Source of the DNA: Myrica gale
Taxonomy: Eukaryota > Streptophyta > Magnoliopsida > Fagales > Myricaceae
Direction: 5' to 3'
DNA length: 64,000 nt
Assembly (NCBI GenBank): GCA_963930655.1
Contig: OZ005607.1
Location: 14,710,874-14,774,873, forward strand
In this document: one piece after another, positions 32,392 to 43,612 of the stretch
Numbering within the stretch: the stretch's first letter is position 1
How the letters are laid out: every line of letters begins with the position of its first letter
Program-made: the position numbers and the translations under genes
The notes under the pieces: model-generated
Seen by the model: only the letters and a program-made list of their open reading frames with translations
Told to the model about the DNA's origin: nothing
Database searches by the model: none

Positions 32392-33695
32392 GTAAGAGGA
32401 GCTTACGTTTGTAAGTGAAAATTGTAAGTGGAACTTACATCTGTAAGTAAAAACATGTTTTCATGAACAAGCATAACGGGTTTATAACATGTTTTCATGA
32501 GCAGCATGTTTTCATGAACAAGCATAACGGGTTTATAACCAAGCATGACAAGTTATTTCTCAACAAGCATGACATAATATATGTATTTGCATGAAAGCAT
32601 GAAAGAAGTCTTTGTGCAAATGAAAACATGAAAGTTTTATGAGATCAAGAAAGTTTTATGAGATATTTGTCATCAAGCATGACACGTCATGAGCATTTGC
32701 ATGATTTTCTTGAAAGAAAAAGAAAGTCTTGTGCAAATGAAAGTATGAGAAGCATTTTATGATAAGTTGATTACTCATCATCAAGCACGACATGAGCACG
32801 TCATGAGTAATTGCATTTGCATTCATTTTTCTCATAAGGATGAAAGAGAAATTTTATGCAAATGAAAGTACGATTTTATGTTACGAAAAGTTAAGAGGCT
32901 AAACAAGATGGTCAGTACCGTACCAAGTTTAGAAGGTGTCATCCATACTGAAGGACGTTTACGTGAAGGGTGGATGTCACCTAGGGCACCCATACCGAAG
33001 GATGCATGCAAGAAGGATGGGTAGTCCATGAGGAATGTGCAATCACACTGAAGGATGCTTGCAAGAAGCTGTGAATCTCCAAGGGTCGTGTCTAGCCACT
33101 GAAGGACGAATGCGAGAAGGTGTGTTAGCTCGACCATATGTAAGGTCCCCAAGGGAAATAGGGGACAGTTCCTACGGGAACGCACAACCCTGATGCCAGG
33201 GGTAAATGGAGCTCAAGTAGCCCATACGATAAGGATTGGAAAGATTTTCCAAAAGCAAGATCTTTATAAGTACAAGTAATGTTTTCAAGAGCAAGTGCAT
33301 GTGCATATGCAATCATGAGGCATACACGTGCATCATGATTGCATAAGTTTACATGATATTTCAAGTTCAAGTTCATTATGATTTCAAGTTCATGATGATT
33401 TCAAGTTTAAGTGCATGCTTATGATTTCAAGTTTAAGCGCATGCTTATGATTTCAAGTTCAAGTGCATGCTTATGATTTTAAGTTCATGATGATTTCAAG
33501 ATTGCATGTTTATGATTTCAAGTTCAAGTGCGCGCTTATGATTTCAAGTTCATGATTATGAGTTCAAGAACAAGTTCATGGTTTCAAACTCACGATTTCA
33601 AGTTCATATTTCCAAACCATGATTTCAAGTCCATGTTTTAATTATAATTCCTTACTGAGTCTTTTGACTCACAATTTTAAATTGTATCATTCCAG
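32392..33695 (+). other. Intron-like segment with hairpin array, LTR copy B
   Basis: Opens AAG|GTAAGAGG and closes TGTATCATTCCAG|ATAAC. Hairpins lie at 32939-32976, 32988-33022, 33043-33074 and 33092-33128. The donor-side partner of the acceptor is missing; in its place are repeats of ATGTTTTCATGAACAAGCAT. Later repeats of TGATTTCAAGTTCA (33360-33630) also expand this copy to 1.3 kb. Confidence 0.65.
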
Positions 33696-34274
33696 ATAAC
33701 GTTTCAGGAGGGGAAATCTAGAAGAGGAACCGACGGGAATGACCTTTTATCTTTTGTTGTTCATTAGAGGATTAGATGTAAATTTTTGGATGAGCCGGCA
33801 CGAGCCTCCGTTGTGTGGTGGTCATGGGTTATTCGGCCTAGTAAAGTTTAGGGTTTTTAAACGATCGTTATTCTGCAGTAGTAAGTTTAGATGTCAAGTA
33901 TCTCAGTCGTGGTTAACAGAAGCAGGAGTTGGAGAGTTCATATGAAGCACTAAGGACGCTTGATTCAAGCAGCCTGTGTATGTATATGTTTTGTGTATAA
34001 GTATTCAAGATGTATTATAAAGATGTTATGAGTAGGTCAATGTGAAGAGGATTTGATGGAATCCCTTAGATTATGTACTTCAGCTGTGTAGCCATGCGAT
34101 GCCATTAAGACGCTTACCCTATTTCGAGGAAGTCTTTTTGTATAGGTTGAAGTTTATAGTAAATCTCTTTAGTCGTCTCTCTCAGTTATATGTGTAAAAA
34201 AAAAATTTCGCGGCAAGAATAAGAGAAAACGCTGGAACATTCATTGAGTGAATGCTAGCGTTCGGGGCGTGACA

Positions 34275-35219
34275 GAGGGACTCTACTTGGAGTCCAGCCT
34301 AGTAGCAATGTATCAGATTTTTCCCCGGCATATGCTAGCAGGAAGAAATTACCAATAAAGGGGTCACCATGACTTGAACCGAGGACTTACAGACAATTGG
34401 GCCTTTGAGACTATCAATCTCAAAAGCTTGAGCTATTAGTACTTGATGAAATTGGCAAAAACAGATGGAGAAATTTGATAAGTTAAATTTAATATTCTAT
34501 CTCATTTTGCTGAAGCTTACAGAAACTAGTTTTTACGGATAGTGTCTCAAAAACCTCTTTAACTTCTTAGTACCTAGATTGATACTTTATGCAGGCCCCA
34601 TTTGTTTGGTTGAAAAATAAGCTAATAAACTGTATGCCTATTGATTTTCATAGGTCTCTTCTTTCTTTGCGCTAATTGATTGAGCTATTGGTAATATCTT
34701 GGCTGATTCAACGAAAGATCGTCATAAAGTGATTTAATGGGTTTCTTACTGTGTTGTGCCTGTGTTTATGAAGCAAACCAATCCTGCACTAACTTGATCT
34801 TTATATAAACCTCGTTAGTTCCAACTTTTTTGGCGAAGATAGGATAGGAATTGAAAATTTAAGTTCTAGTTAAAGGAAAATAGATCCTTATTCTCTACTA
34901 AGTCCTACTTAGTGATATTTATTTGAGAATACATTGTAACTAGCTCATCACCAATCCCCGTGTTAAAATTTTAGATCTGTTCTATCTATAATGCTCATAG
35001 TCATTTGCTTCATAATGGTTCCTGTTAAATAACATCATGAGATGGACTATTCCCTTCCAGAAGTATATACTATTTGGAAAATATAATTGCTAGGATCTGT
35101 TTCACTGGTAAAGGCGGACCTATCTTCTTTCATATAAGTTCGATGATTGTCAAATTGCAATCTCTATTTTCCCTCTTTCTTCGTTTAAACGAACTTACGT
35201 TCATGGAAGGTACAGTAGG
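34275..35219 (+). other. Remaining RLK intron 1 sequence
   Basis: Unique AT-rich sequence from the GAGGG TSD to the copia insertion. It ends TTCATGGAAGGTACAGTAGG, the original intron end next to exon 2. No gene or element is recognised. Confidence 0.5.
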
Positions 35220-35552
35220 TGTCAGCGAATCACTTACAGATCACAAGAATCACGAGACACTTCAAAACGAATTACTTCCAAATCACAACAATCACGGGAC
35301 AGTTCAAAATTCAAAAAAAGCTTCAGCTTATCTAGCGATAAAGATCCCACGATTCTCTCAACTACAAAACAGGACAATATCACGTACTTACTCTGTTTCC
35401 TTCTTTACGTGACTCTGTTTCCTTTTTTCTTTCATTGTGCAGTTGTACTGCCGTTACATGTAAATGCTTTTCCTTCAAATATTACATCCACCCATGACAA
35501 TTGGTGTGGTGAGATTTCTACCAACCATCGTATCTTAAATTTCTACTTGGTT

Positions 35553-36580
35553 TCAAAGCGACGAAAAATATCTTCTGCATCTCTTACTTTTGGCAACTTT
35601 GTCACACTTCGTCTTAAATTTGAAAATTACCCTCTTTGGTGTGAACAAGTCCTCACCTTAGCGGAAAGCCAAAACATTGTGGGCTACCTTACTAGAACCA
35701 CTCTTCAACCCTCTGTTGTACTTCCAGCACCCGAAGGTTCAACTGAACCTACTCCAATCCAAGTTATCAGACTTGGAAGACCGCTGGTCGTCTCCTTCGT
35801 GGATGGATCATCGGGACTCTAACTGAGGAGGCCCTAGGCCTTGTGATTGGTCTAGATACGTCTGTTGCAGTTTGGTCAGCTCTCAAGGAGGCCTATGCAC
35901 AAGCATCTCAAGAGAGACAATTTCAACTTACTCAACAACTTACGTTCCTGAAGAAGACATTGGAGATGTCTCTCAATGACTATATCTGAAAGTTCAAATA
36001 CATTTGTGACAATCTGGCGGCTATTGGACACAGTGTAAATGACAAAACAAAGGTATTCTCTTTGCTCACAGGACTTGGAGTGCGTTATGAACCTTTCACC
36101 ACTTCAATGTTTAAGCCACCCATGCCCACCTATGCTGAAATCGTTCCACTCCTTCAAAGCTATGAGACTCGAATTAGTTTTCATTCACCCGAACCAGCCC
36201 CTATACTGCCTTTGTTGGTCAAATCAATGCTCCCAAGCCACAAAACAAAAATAACAGAAACTCTAGCCAATTCTCCTCAAAAGGAAGAGGTTTTGCTCCT
36301 GCCAATCACACTATGCCCAAGCCTAGTGGGCAAAGTAATTCTGGAAACTCATCCTCACGTTCCAATACTCGGGACATCACCTGTCAAATATGTGGTAAGC
36401 CTGGCCATGCAGCTATTCACTGTTGGCATCGCTTCAATCACTCTATTCAGCCGGATAATATTCCTCAGGCATTCTCTACCCTTCAGTTTGATACTAATGC
36501 CAGCAACGAGGAATGTACTTCACATGACCTCACAGGAAGGTACTCTACAAAATCTTCGACCTTACACAGGTTCTGACCAT
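35553..36580 (+). pseudogene. Copia gag with CCHC zinc knuckle
   Basis: Broken into three frames: LRLKFENYPLWCEQVLTLAE, then LVIGLDTSVAVWSALKEAYA and RQFQLTQQLTFLKKT with a stop at NDYI*, then KVFSLLTGLGVRYEPF. The zinc knuckle CQICGKPGHAAIHC (CX2CX4HX4C) is intact. The last readable phrase, LRPYTGSDHV, is continued by MIGNGDSLHITHVG on the far side of the inserted LTR at 40296. Confidence 0.85.
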
Positions 36581-36983
36581 GTTTCATTTCTGCTACTTTT
36601 CTATGTATTTGTTTTGATTTAACTCAAGGGGCCATATTTTTGGCCAATATATGACTTAACTTTAATACTTATGGTATTTTGTTTTGTTATGATTGTGAAA
36701 TTTTATTTGTGCAATTCTATTATTTTCCTAAGAGCCGAAATTTTTCAAGGTAGATTTCTTTTATGAACTAATTTTTCCATTTGCTTATAATTATGCCACC
36801 ATGATTTATGAAATTAAATATATGAAGAGAATTTTATTTCTTATTGCCGAAATTCTCTAAGTAGAAATCATTGCATAATAATCTATAGTTATGAAATTGA
36901 TGTTGAGCATATAGATTATTTTGTGTCTTTGATTAGGTAACCTTAATCACCATTAGGTAGGCTCAAGCATCATTAGAAATTAA

Positions 36984-37160
36984 AAGATAAGTTAGTGTGC
37001 TTATAATGGAGATAAGCTATTGTGTTTATCATAGAGATAAGTTGATGTGTTTGTATAGAGATAAGTTAGAGTGGTTATATTAGAGATAAGTTGATATGCT
37101 TTTAGTGGTGATAGGCTAGTGTACTTATAGTGGTGATAGGTTAATGTGTCTATGTGATAA
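36984..37160 (+). repeat. ~25-bp tandem repeat, seven units
   Basis: Consensus AGATAAGTT-ATGTG-TTATAG-T/AG, with GATAGGTTAATG variants at the end. The same block, reverse complemented and degenerate, marks the truncated end of LTR copy 1 at about 18530-18705. Confidence 0.85.
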
Positions 37161-39317
37161 GAGATAGATAAAGTGGAGGGCAAATAAGGTTTATGTAATA
37201 GGCATGAAGAGAGAGTTGAAGTGGCTTTGGGTGAATCACGTGAATGGCTTAAGAAGGAGACAAGGAATTGAATGCAAAAAAGAGAGAAAAGACAGCTGAA
37301 AAGAGAGTTGGATAGGCTGAAAATGACTTTTAAGTGTGCAAGCTAGTGGTTCACGTGAAAGAGAAAGAGAAAAACCAAGGAAAATAAAAGAGAAACAAAA
37401 ATGAAGAGTGAAGACGTGAAAGAGAGAAAGGGAGAGAGAGAGAAAAGACAAGGAAGGTGTAGGCTGAAAAGTAAGGGTAGGTGAAGAAGAATCACGTGAA
37501 AGGCTATGCAAGGCAAGGAAATAAAAGACAAGAGGAGACAAAAGCATTCAATTGAATGGTCACATCAAACAAGACTTTAACCCCCATTTGGACGTGTAGT
37601 TCAACTTGCCTCTCTACACTTCACGCCTCACTCATTCACACACCTTCACTTCCTCATTTGGTTGCACAAAAGTTTACCTAAAAGAGTTTCGCCGAGAGAG
37701 GGAGAGAAAGAGGAACCGAATAGGGTGAAAAGGAATTCTTTTCAAGTCAAGGTAAGGTAGATTCGGTCCTTTTAGCATTCTGTTCTCTATGAGTTCTTCT
37801 AGTCTTTAAAATCTTACTATGGATGTCTTCATATAGGTGTTCTTTAGCCATTTTTTGGGTCCAGCCGAAATCCTAAGGTAAGGTGCTCTTGACTTAGAGA
37901 TTTGTGGCATGAAAGTTAGGTTTTGCCATGTTCTTGGTTCCTATTTTGTGTACTTGTTGATAGAGGTTTTGTGAACTGATTTATTGAGATCTTGTTGATG
38001 GAGGAAGGGATTGAAGGCCACGGTTTTGGGCTATGTTTAAGGAAGGGCTGATTTGGGTTTTTTATGTTGGATATTAGCATGCATGTAGGTTGGTTGAGGG
38101 TTGAATCTTGTGATTGTTGGATTTAAGTTAGTTGCTGTAAATTATTATGATTTGAGGTTGAATAATAATGTTTTAAGTTATTGATGATCTTGTGATATTA
38201 GACTAAATGCATGTGAAGATGACATATGGTAGCTTAAGTTTCGGCCCTTTGAATGTTATGACATTCATGCTTGGCCGAATGATTTTTGTTGCAAGATATT
38301 GAATATATCTTTTGTTTAGCACCTCTTAGGTTGTGAAATTGGTTACTGGAGGATGAGATTATATGTTTGGATTGAATGCATATGGGTTGTTGGTGGCCGA
38401 ATAGCTTAGACTTGAAAACTAGGTTGATGGCCGAATGGTTGGAGTTAGAAAACCTTGGTTTGATGCTATGGTTTGGTTTAATTTTGCATACAATTAGAGA
38501 TCACTAAATAGATCAAGATTGAAGGTTCATTAATGGTATTGTAAGTGTTAAGTTAAGATGGAAAGAAACCCTAGGTAATAAAAGAATAGCAAATGACAAT
38601 TATGAAGCAAGTATATATGTAAAATGCTATTGGCCGAATAGATGTAGTTGCTCAAAGGAAGTTTATTGTGAAATGTAAAACCTAAACATCTAGTGATAAG
38701 AAAGGTGCCTCGGGTTGGATGGAAGATGGAGGAAATAATCATGGATTAGCCATGATTAGGGTTGGAAAAGATGGATTAGTAAGTTATCAAAGAATGACCT
38801 TGATGCATGAAGTAGAGAAGATGTCAACCTTGGATTAAAGCACTAAATAGCTTGCTGTTTGGAGTCTTGAATAAGACATGGAAATAATCGGTTGTAAGCC
38901 ATGTATTTAAGTTAAATAGGGCTTCGGTCAGCAGCCTAACTTAAGGAATTAAGGTAAGTGGAATAGATCAGCAAGTTTATAAGAGGAAGAAGGAGGTTAA
39001 GTTGGTAGAATTTGATGGACATTAGGTTGAGTAAGGATTAGAGCAAGGAAATTGAGTTAGACACCTTATGAGTTGCTGTTTTCGGGTGAAGATCCAATTA
39101 TGTTATGTTAATTGCTTTTCTTTAAGTGTTTTATGAAAGATTATTAAAGTAATCCTTTGTAAACAAAATAGTATTTTCAAGATATGTATCCTTGGTAAAA
39201 CCGAAACAATTTTAAGTGTTTCTTTGAATGTCTATGTAATTAAATTCTTAAGCATCTAAGTGAGATATTTGAATCGCTTGTAGGCGAACTTCATACCAAT
39301 ACTCAAAGGAGACCAAG

Positions 39318-39993
39318 GTAAGTGGAATGTAAGTGGAGTTACACTTTTTACAAAACTGGAATGATACACTGCATGGCATCATAAGTAAGCATATCATGGC
39401 ACGAGCATTGCATGATTTTCTAAAAATATTTTTATGCAAATGAGAAGTTTTATGATAAGTCAAGTCAAGTTAAGGGCTCTGGTCGGTACCGTACCATCAA
39501 GTAGGGCACCCATACCGAAGGACGAATGCGAGAAGGATGAGTGAACCCTAAAGGTCAGTGCAACCACACTGAAGGACGAATGCGAGAAGGTGTCGACCTC
39601 CAAGAGTCGCGACTAGCCACTGAAGGACGAATGTGAGAAGGTGGGCTAGTTTGACCAAATGAAATATTCCCGTGAGAAAGGGAGACGGTTCCAACGGGAA
39701 CGCACAACCTTGACTCCAGGGGTTAAATGGAGCGTATGTAGCCCACAAGTCAAGAAGAAATATTTTTCAAGGACCATGTGTCGTTTAAGTTCAAGAACTT
39801 ATTTTTCAAGATAAGGATTGTTACAAGTACAAGCATACGTTTTCAAGAGCATATGCAATCCTTGAAGCATGCATGTGCATCAAGACTTATGTTTATTTAC
39901 GATATTCATATTCAAGTCATAACCTCATGTTTAAGTTTGAGTTTTCCCTTACTGAGTCTTTTGACTCATAGTTTTTCAAATGTATCATTCCAG
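39318..39993 (+). other. Intron-like segment with hairpin array, LTR copy 4
   Basis: Opens CCAAG|GTAAGTGG and closes TGTATCATTCCAG|ATG. The acceptor 13-mer (39981-39993) is the perfect complement of 39356-39368, 38 nt inside the donor. Hairpins at 39507-39543, 39565-39594 and 39613-39649 share the loop core GAAGGACGAATG-GAGAAGG while their stems differ. A TGAGTC-TTTT-GACTCA hairpin lies just upstream of the acceptor. Confidence 0.7.
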
Positions 39994-40295
39994 ATGTCTC
40001 GGGTGAAGGAAGTCAAGAAGGTTACCTGTCCTGAGAGAGAAGACTTTTATGTGTTTTGTTGTTGTGACTTGATCGATGTGATATGTCACCTATATATGTG
40101 TTGTTCATGTGTTGTGTAATCTAAGATACTATGCTTAATTGAGGACCTTTATGAAGTTAAGTTATATTGAGTTTGGTGGTCTGTCTCTCTCCCGATTCTT
40201 TTCCGTTGTTCAGTATGATCAGGTTCGCTGGAGCTTTCCCTCGGGATTGCTCGCGGCTGTCACTGTCCGTACGGGATAGCGTTCGGGGCGTGACA

Positions 40296-41390
40296 TTATG
40301 ATTGGCAATGGTGATTCTTTACATATAACTCATGTTGGGGATGCTATTCTTGGCACTTGTTCTTCTCAGATTGTTTTACATGATGTACTGTTAGTTCCTG
40401 AGTTAGAAAGGAACTTATTATCCATTGGACAACTTACCTCTAATTATCCTGTGATTTGCAAGTTCTCTGATTGTAATTTTGTGATCAAGGACCGGAATAC
40501 AAATCAGGTACTGATGAGGGGGCTCAAGCGGGATAATCTCTACACTATTCGTGCTCCACCAGTAGCACTGTTCTCCACTCGGTTTTGAGCTGTATCTGAA
40601 GAAACATGGCACCGACGTTTAGGACATCCTCAAGCTGCTGTTATTTCACATCTACGCCAATCTGGTTTAATGCAAGTTACTACCAATAAAGCAATGTCTT
40701 TATGCGAGAGTTGTCAACTAGGAAAACTTTCTAAGCTTCCTTTTTGTCATCTTCTTCCAAGACTAAGGTTGCTTTTGAAAAAATTCATATTGATTTATGG
40801 AGACCTGCTCCTGTAAACTCTGCGAATGGATTTAAGTATTATGCTGTTATTGTTGATGATTTCACGAAATTTAGTTGGTTGATTCCTTTGAAGAAGAAAT
40901 CTGAATTTATTCAACAATTCTTGTTATTTGAAAAATATGTGGCTCGACAATTTGCAGGGGCTATTAAAATAGTCCAAACTGATGGAGGAGGTGAATTTGT
41001 CAATCACCTTTTTCAGACTCATCTACAAGCATATGGGATTATTCATCAACTTTCTTATCTGTACACGCCTGAGCAAAATGGTGTGATTGAGAGGCGCCAC
41101 AGAGTTATTAGGGAATTAGGAATAACTATGATGATTCAAGCTAATGTCCCAAAATATTTTTGGGTGGAAGCATTGACTACGGCTGTGTTTCAATCAATAG
41201 ACTTCCCTCTTCAGTACTTCAATGGGATAGTCCTTTCTTTCGATTATATGGTCACTCACCAGACTATGGTTCTTTACGTGTCTTTGGCTCTAGATGTTTT
41301 CCGTATTTATGGGATAACAAAGGAAATAAATTTGATCACAAATCATTTATCCTGTGTTTTTATGGGTTACAGTGATCGGCATGAGGGATA
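40296..41390 (+). pseudogene. Copia protease end, GAG-pre-integrase and integrase
   Basis: 40298-40588 is open (GDSLHITHVGDAILG, VLLVPELERNLLSIGQL). After a stop comes the zinc-binding ETWHRRLGHPQAA and CESCQLGKL. The integrase core at 40744-41397 shows the catalytic Asp in HIDLW, Asp in QTDGGGEF and Glu in EQNGVIERRH. Frame changes follow near 41160. All three catalytic residues survive, but the frame is not continuous. Confidence 0.85.
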
Positions 41391-41859
41391 CAGATGATAT
41401 TATCCACCATCCCGACGTGTGTTTATCTCAAGACATATAGTCTTTGATGAAACTATTCTTCTGTTTCAAGCCTCAGACAGTTGCAAAATAGGTTCACCAG
41501 AGCCCTTAGTCCAAATATTCAAAGAATGGATTGATTCTCCATCTCCACAAATTGAGTCATTTTCTGTACCTACATCTTCTACTGCTTTCATGGAGCCACC
41601 AGTGACAGATGTTCCTTTGATTTCATTACACGAGGGTGACTCACATGTTGCATTAATTCCTACATATTTATCTTCAATCGATGAGGAATACTTCCCACTC
41701 CAACGCAAGACTCCAATGTTCCACTCACACCTTCTCATTCCATGGTGACAGGGGCACGTGCTGGCATTCATAAATCGAATCCCAAGTATGCTCTTCTTCA
41801 TATTTATGATTCTATTCCTAAAGAACCTGGCAATATTTGTTCGGCCCTCTCTCATCCGG

Positions 41860-42905
41860 GTTGAAGGCAAGTAGTGGAGGAGGAACTTGCTGCTCTCTCT
41901 CATAATGACACGTGGACTCTTATACCTCGACAACCATCTATGAACGTTGTTGGTTCTCGCTGGGTCTTTAAATCCAAGCTCAAGGCAGATGGATCACTTG
42001 AACGCCTCAAAGCACAATTTGTTGAGAGGTTATCACCAAGTTGATGGTATCGATTTCTCTGAAACTTATTCTCCTGTTGTCAAGCCCGGGACTATACGAT
42101 TGGTTCTCTCTATTGTTGTTGTTAAACATTGGAGCATTCGCCAGTTAGATATGGAGAATGCATTTCATCATGGACTTCTTACCGAGCAGGTATATATGGA
42201 GCAACCTCCCGGCTTTCAAGATTCAAACTTTCCAGATCATGTTTGCTTGTTTAACAAAGCGATCTATGGCCTGAAACAAGCTCCACGAGCTTGGTTTGAT
42301 AGGTTTAGTTCCTTTCTTCTTCAAAATAATTTTATTTGCAACTCACTGGCTCCTGTGACACGCTTATACATTCCTTCGTGGATTCTTTGCATAGTGGATT
42401 TGCAATAAAAGACCTTGGTCCTTTTCATTATTTTTTGGGCATTCAAGTGACAACTGTATCTGGTGGCCTCATTCTTCATCAAACCAAATATACAATAGAC
42501 GTACTGGAACTTGATGCAATGCATGAGTCCAAACCGATTCATACCCCTATGTCTCAAAAAAATAAGCCCGAGTTGACTTCACCACTCTACAAAGACCCCA
42601 TGCATTATCGATCTTTGGTTGGGGCTCTTCAGTATCTCACATTGACACGTCCAGATTTATCCTATTCTGTTAACCACGTCTCTCAGTACATGCAGGCTTC
42701 AACCGATGCTCACTTCACCATGGTTCGACGTATTTTACGGTACGTAAAGGGGACAGTACATCTCGCCCTTCACATTCAAACTTCGAGCACTTTAGATTTA
42801 TATGCCTTCTCAGATGCTGACTGGGCTGGCTGCCCTCTTACTCGGCGCTCAATGACGGGGTATTGCACATTTCTGGGGAGGCAATATTATTTCATGGAGT
42901 GCTAA
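41860..42905 (+). pseudogene. Copia RT with catalytic motif deleted
   Basis: Segments NVVGSRWVFKSKLKADGS, VDGIDFSETYSPVVKP, LDMENAFHHGLL and AIYGLKQAPRAWFDRF are present. The sequence then jumps from LLQNNFICN to HSGFAIKDLGPFHYFLG, so roughly 40 residues including the YVDD active site are missing. A later stretch to TRPDLSYSVNHVSQYMQA and SDADWAGCPLTRRS leads into RNase H. The RT is therefore catalytically dead. Confidence 0.85.
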
Positions 42906-43270
42906 GAAGCAACCCACTGTCTCTCGGTCCAGCTCAGAGGCCGAATACCGTGCTATGGCACAAACTACTGCCGAATTGACCTGGATAACATTTCTTCTAC
43001 GTGATCTGCATGTTCCCTTGTCTTCTGCGCCGACTCTATTCTGTGATAATCTAAGTTCTCTTTTCATGACGGTCAATCCGATATTTCACGCTCGCAGCAA
43101 ACACATCGAGATGGACTACCATTACGTTCGTGAACGAGTTGCTCTTGGCTTGCTGGTTACACACCATGTCTCCACCCGTTGTCAAATCACTGATATTTTT
43201 ACAAAAGCTCAGACTCATGAAGCTTTGGATTCTCTGCGTCACAAACTATGCCTGGTCACCAAGCCCAGTT
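42780..43270 (+). pseudogene. Copia RNase H end
   Basis: SDADWAGCPLTRRSMTGY, then by a one-base shift SWSAKKQPTVSRSSSEAEYR, DNLSSLFMTVNPIFHARSKH and DIFTKAQTHEALDSL. Typical C-terminus of copia pol just before the polypurine tract and 3' LTR. Confidence 0.85.
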
Positions 43271-43612
43271 TGACGGGGGATGTCAACGAATCACTTCCAG
43301 ATCACAAGAATCACGGGACACTTCAAAACGAATTACTTCCAAATCACAACAATCACGGGACAGTTCAAAATTCAAAAGAAAGCTTCAGCTTATCTAGCGA
43401 TAAAGATCCCACTATTCTCTCAACTACAAAACAGGACAATATCACGTAGTTACTCTGTTTCCTTCTTTACATGACTCAGTTTCCATTTTTCTTTCATTGT
43501 GCAGCTGTACTGTCGTTACATGTAAATGCTTTTCCTTTAAATATTACATCCACCCATGACAATTGGTGTGGTGAGATTTCTACCAACCATCGTATCTTAA
43601 ATTTCTACTGTA

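Larger units (their letters stand above)
26988..34274 (+). mobile_element. Large two-LTR element, GGGGCGTGACA family, in RLK intron 1 (TSD GAGGG)
   Basis: Starts TGTGAGACCCC at 26988 after GAGGG (26983-26987) and ends GGGGCGTGACA at 34274 before GAGGG (34275-34279). A second LTR start, TGTGAGACTCTGACCC, lies at 30904, so 26988 begins a 5' LTR and 30904-34274 is the 3' LTR. The 5' LTR is cut by the gag-only element at 27590-30789, and almost all internal coding sequence is gone. Both LTRs carry the GCTCGAGC palindrome array. This pair fixes the LTR orientation for the whole family: TGTGAGACCCC at the 5' end, GGGGCGTGACA at the 3' end. Confidence 0.8.
30904..34274 (+). mobile_element. 3' LTR of the large element (copy B of the LTR family)
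   Basis: TGTGAGACTCTGACCC to GGGGCGTGACA, 3.37 kb. In order it has a leader with TTCCCCTAACG, a purine-rich/poly-C stretch (31320-31470), the GCTCGAGC array (31925-32150), the intron-like hairpin segment (32392-33695) and a 3' end that lacks the TGCTCGCGGCTGTCA block seen in the other copies. It is non-coding. ORFs on either strand are short and not conserved in start or length. Confidence 0.75.
36581..40295 (+). mobile_element. Solo LTR, GGGGCGTGACA family, copy 4, inside copia
   Basis: Ends GATAGCGTTCGGGGCGTGACA at 40295. The left end is decayed but aligns with the family start (CTACTTTTCTATG..TTTG). Removing it rejoins the copia frame: GACCATG plus TTATGATTGGC. The expected left TSD copy of TTATG is not recognisable. 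Contents in order: seven ~25-bp AGATAAGTTG-type repeats (36984-37160), a purine-rich tract, non-coding sequence, the intron-like hairpin segment and the conserved TGCTCGCGGCTGTCA 3' end. Confidence 0.8.
35220..43609 (+). mobile_element. Ty1/copia element inserted at the RLK exon 2 acceptor (TSD GTAGG)
   Basis: 5' LTR 35220-35547 and 3' LTR 43281-43609 (328 and 329 bp) are clearly alike with scattered differences. GTAGG flanks both ends (35215-35219, 43610-43614). The PBS TGGTTTCAAAGC at 35548 is a two-mismatch version of the tRNA-Met site, and ACGGGGGA before 43281 is the polypurine tract. Inside are gag, integrase, RT and RNase H in order, with stops and shifts and a 3.7-kb solo LTR (36581-40295) splitting gag from pol. 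It has the same orientation as the RLK gene. Confidence 0.9.

Noticed and set aside
32832..33185. Antisense reading frames shared between LTR copies (15035-15238, 32832-33185, 39548-39748) with phrases like LTFVLQWL
   Set aside because: Starts, ends and lengths are not conserved. The resemblance follows from the repeated ~22-nt hairpin loops and shared DNA, and the variation pattern favours base pairing, not codons. I cannot fully exclude a small peptide.
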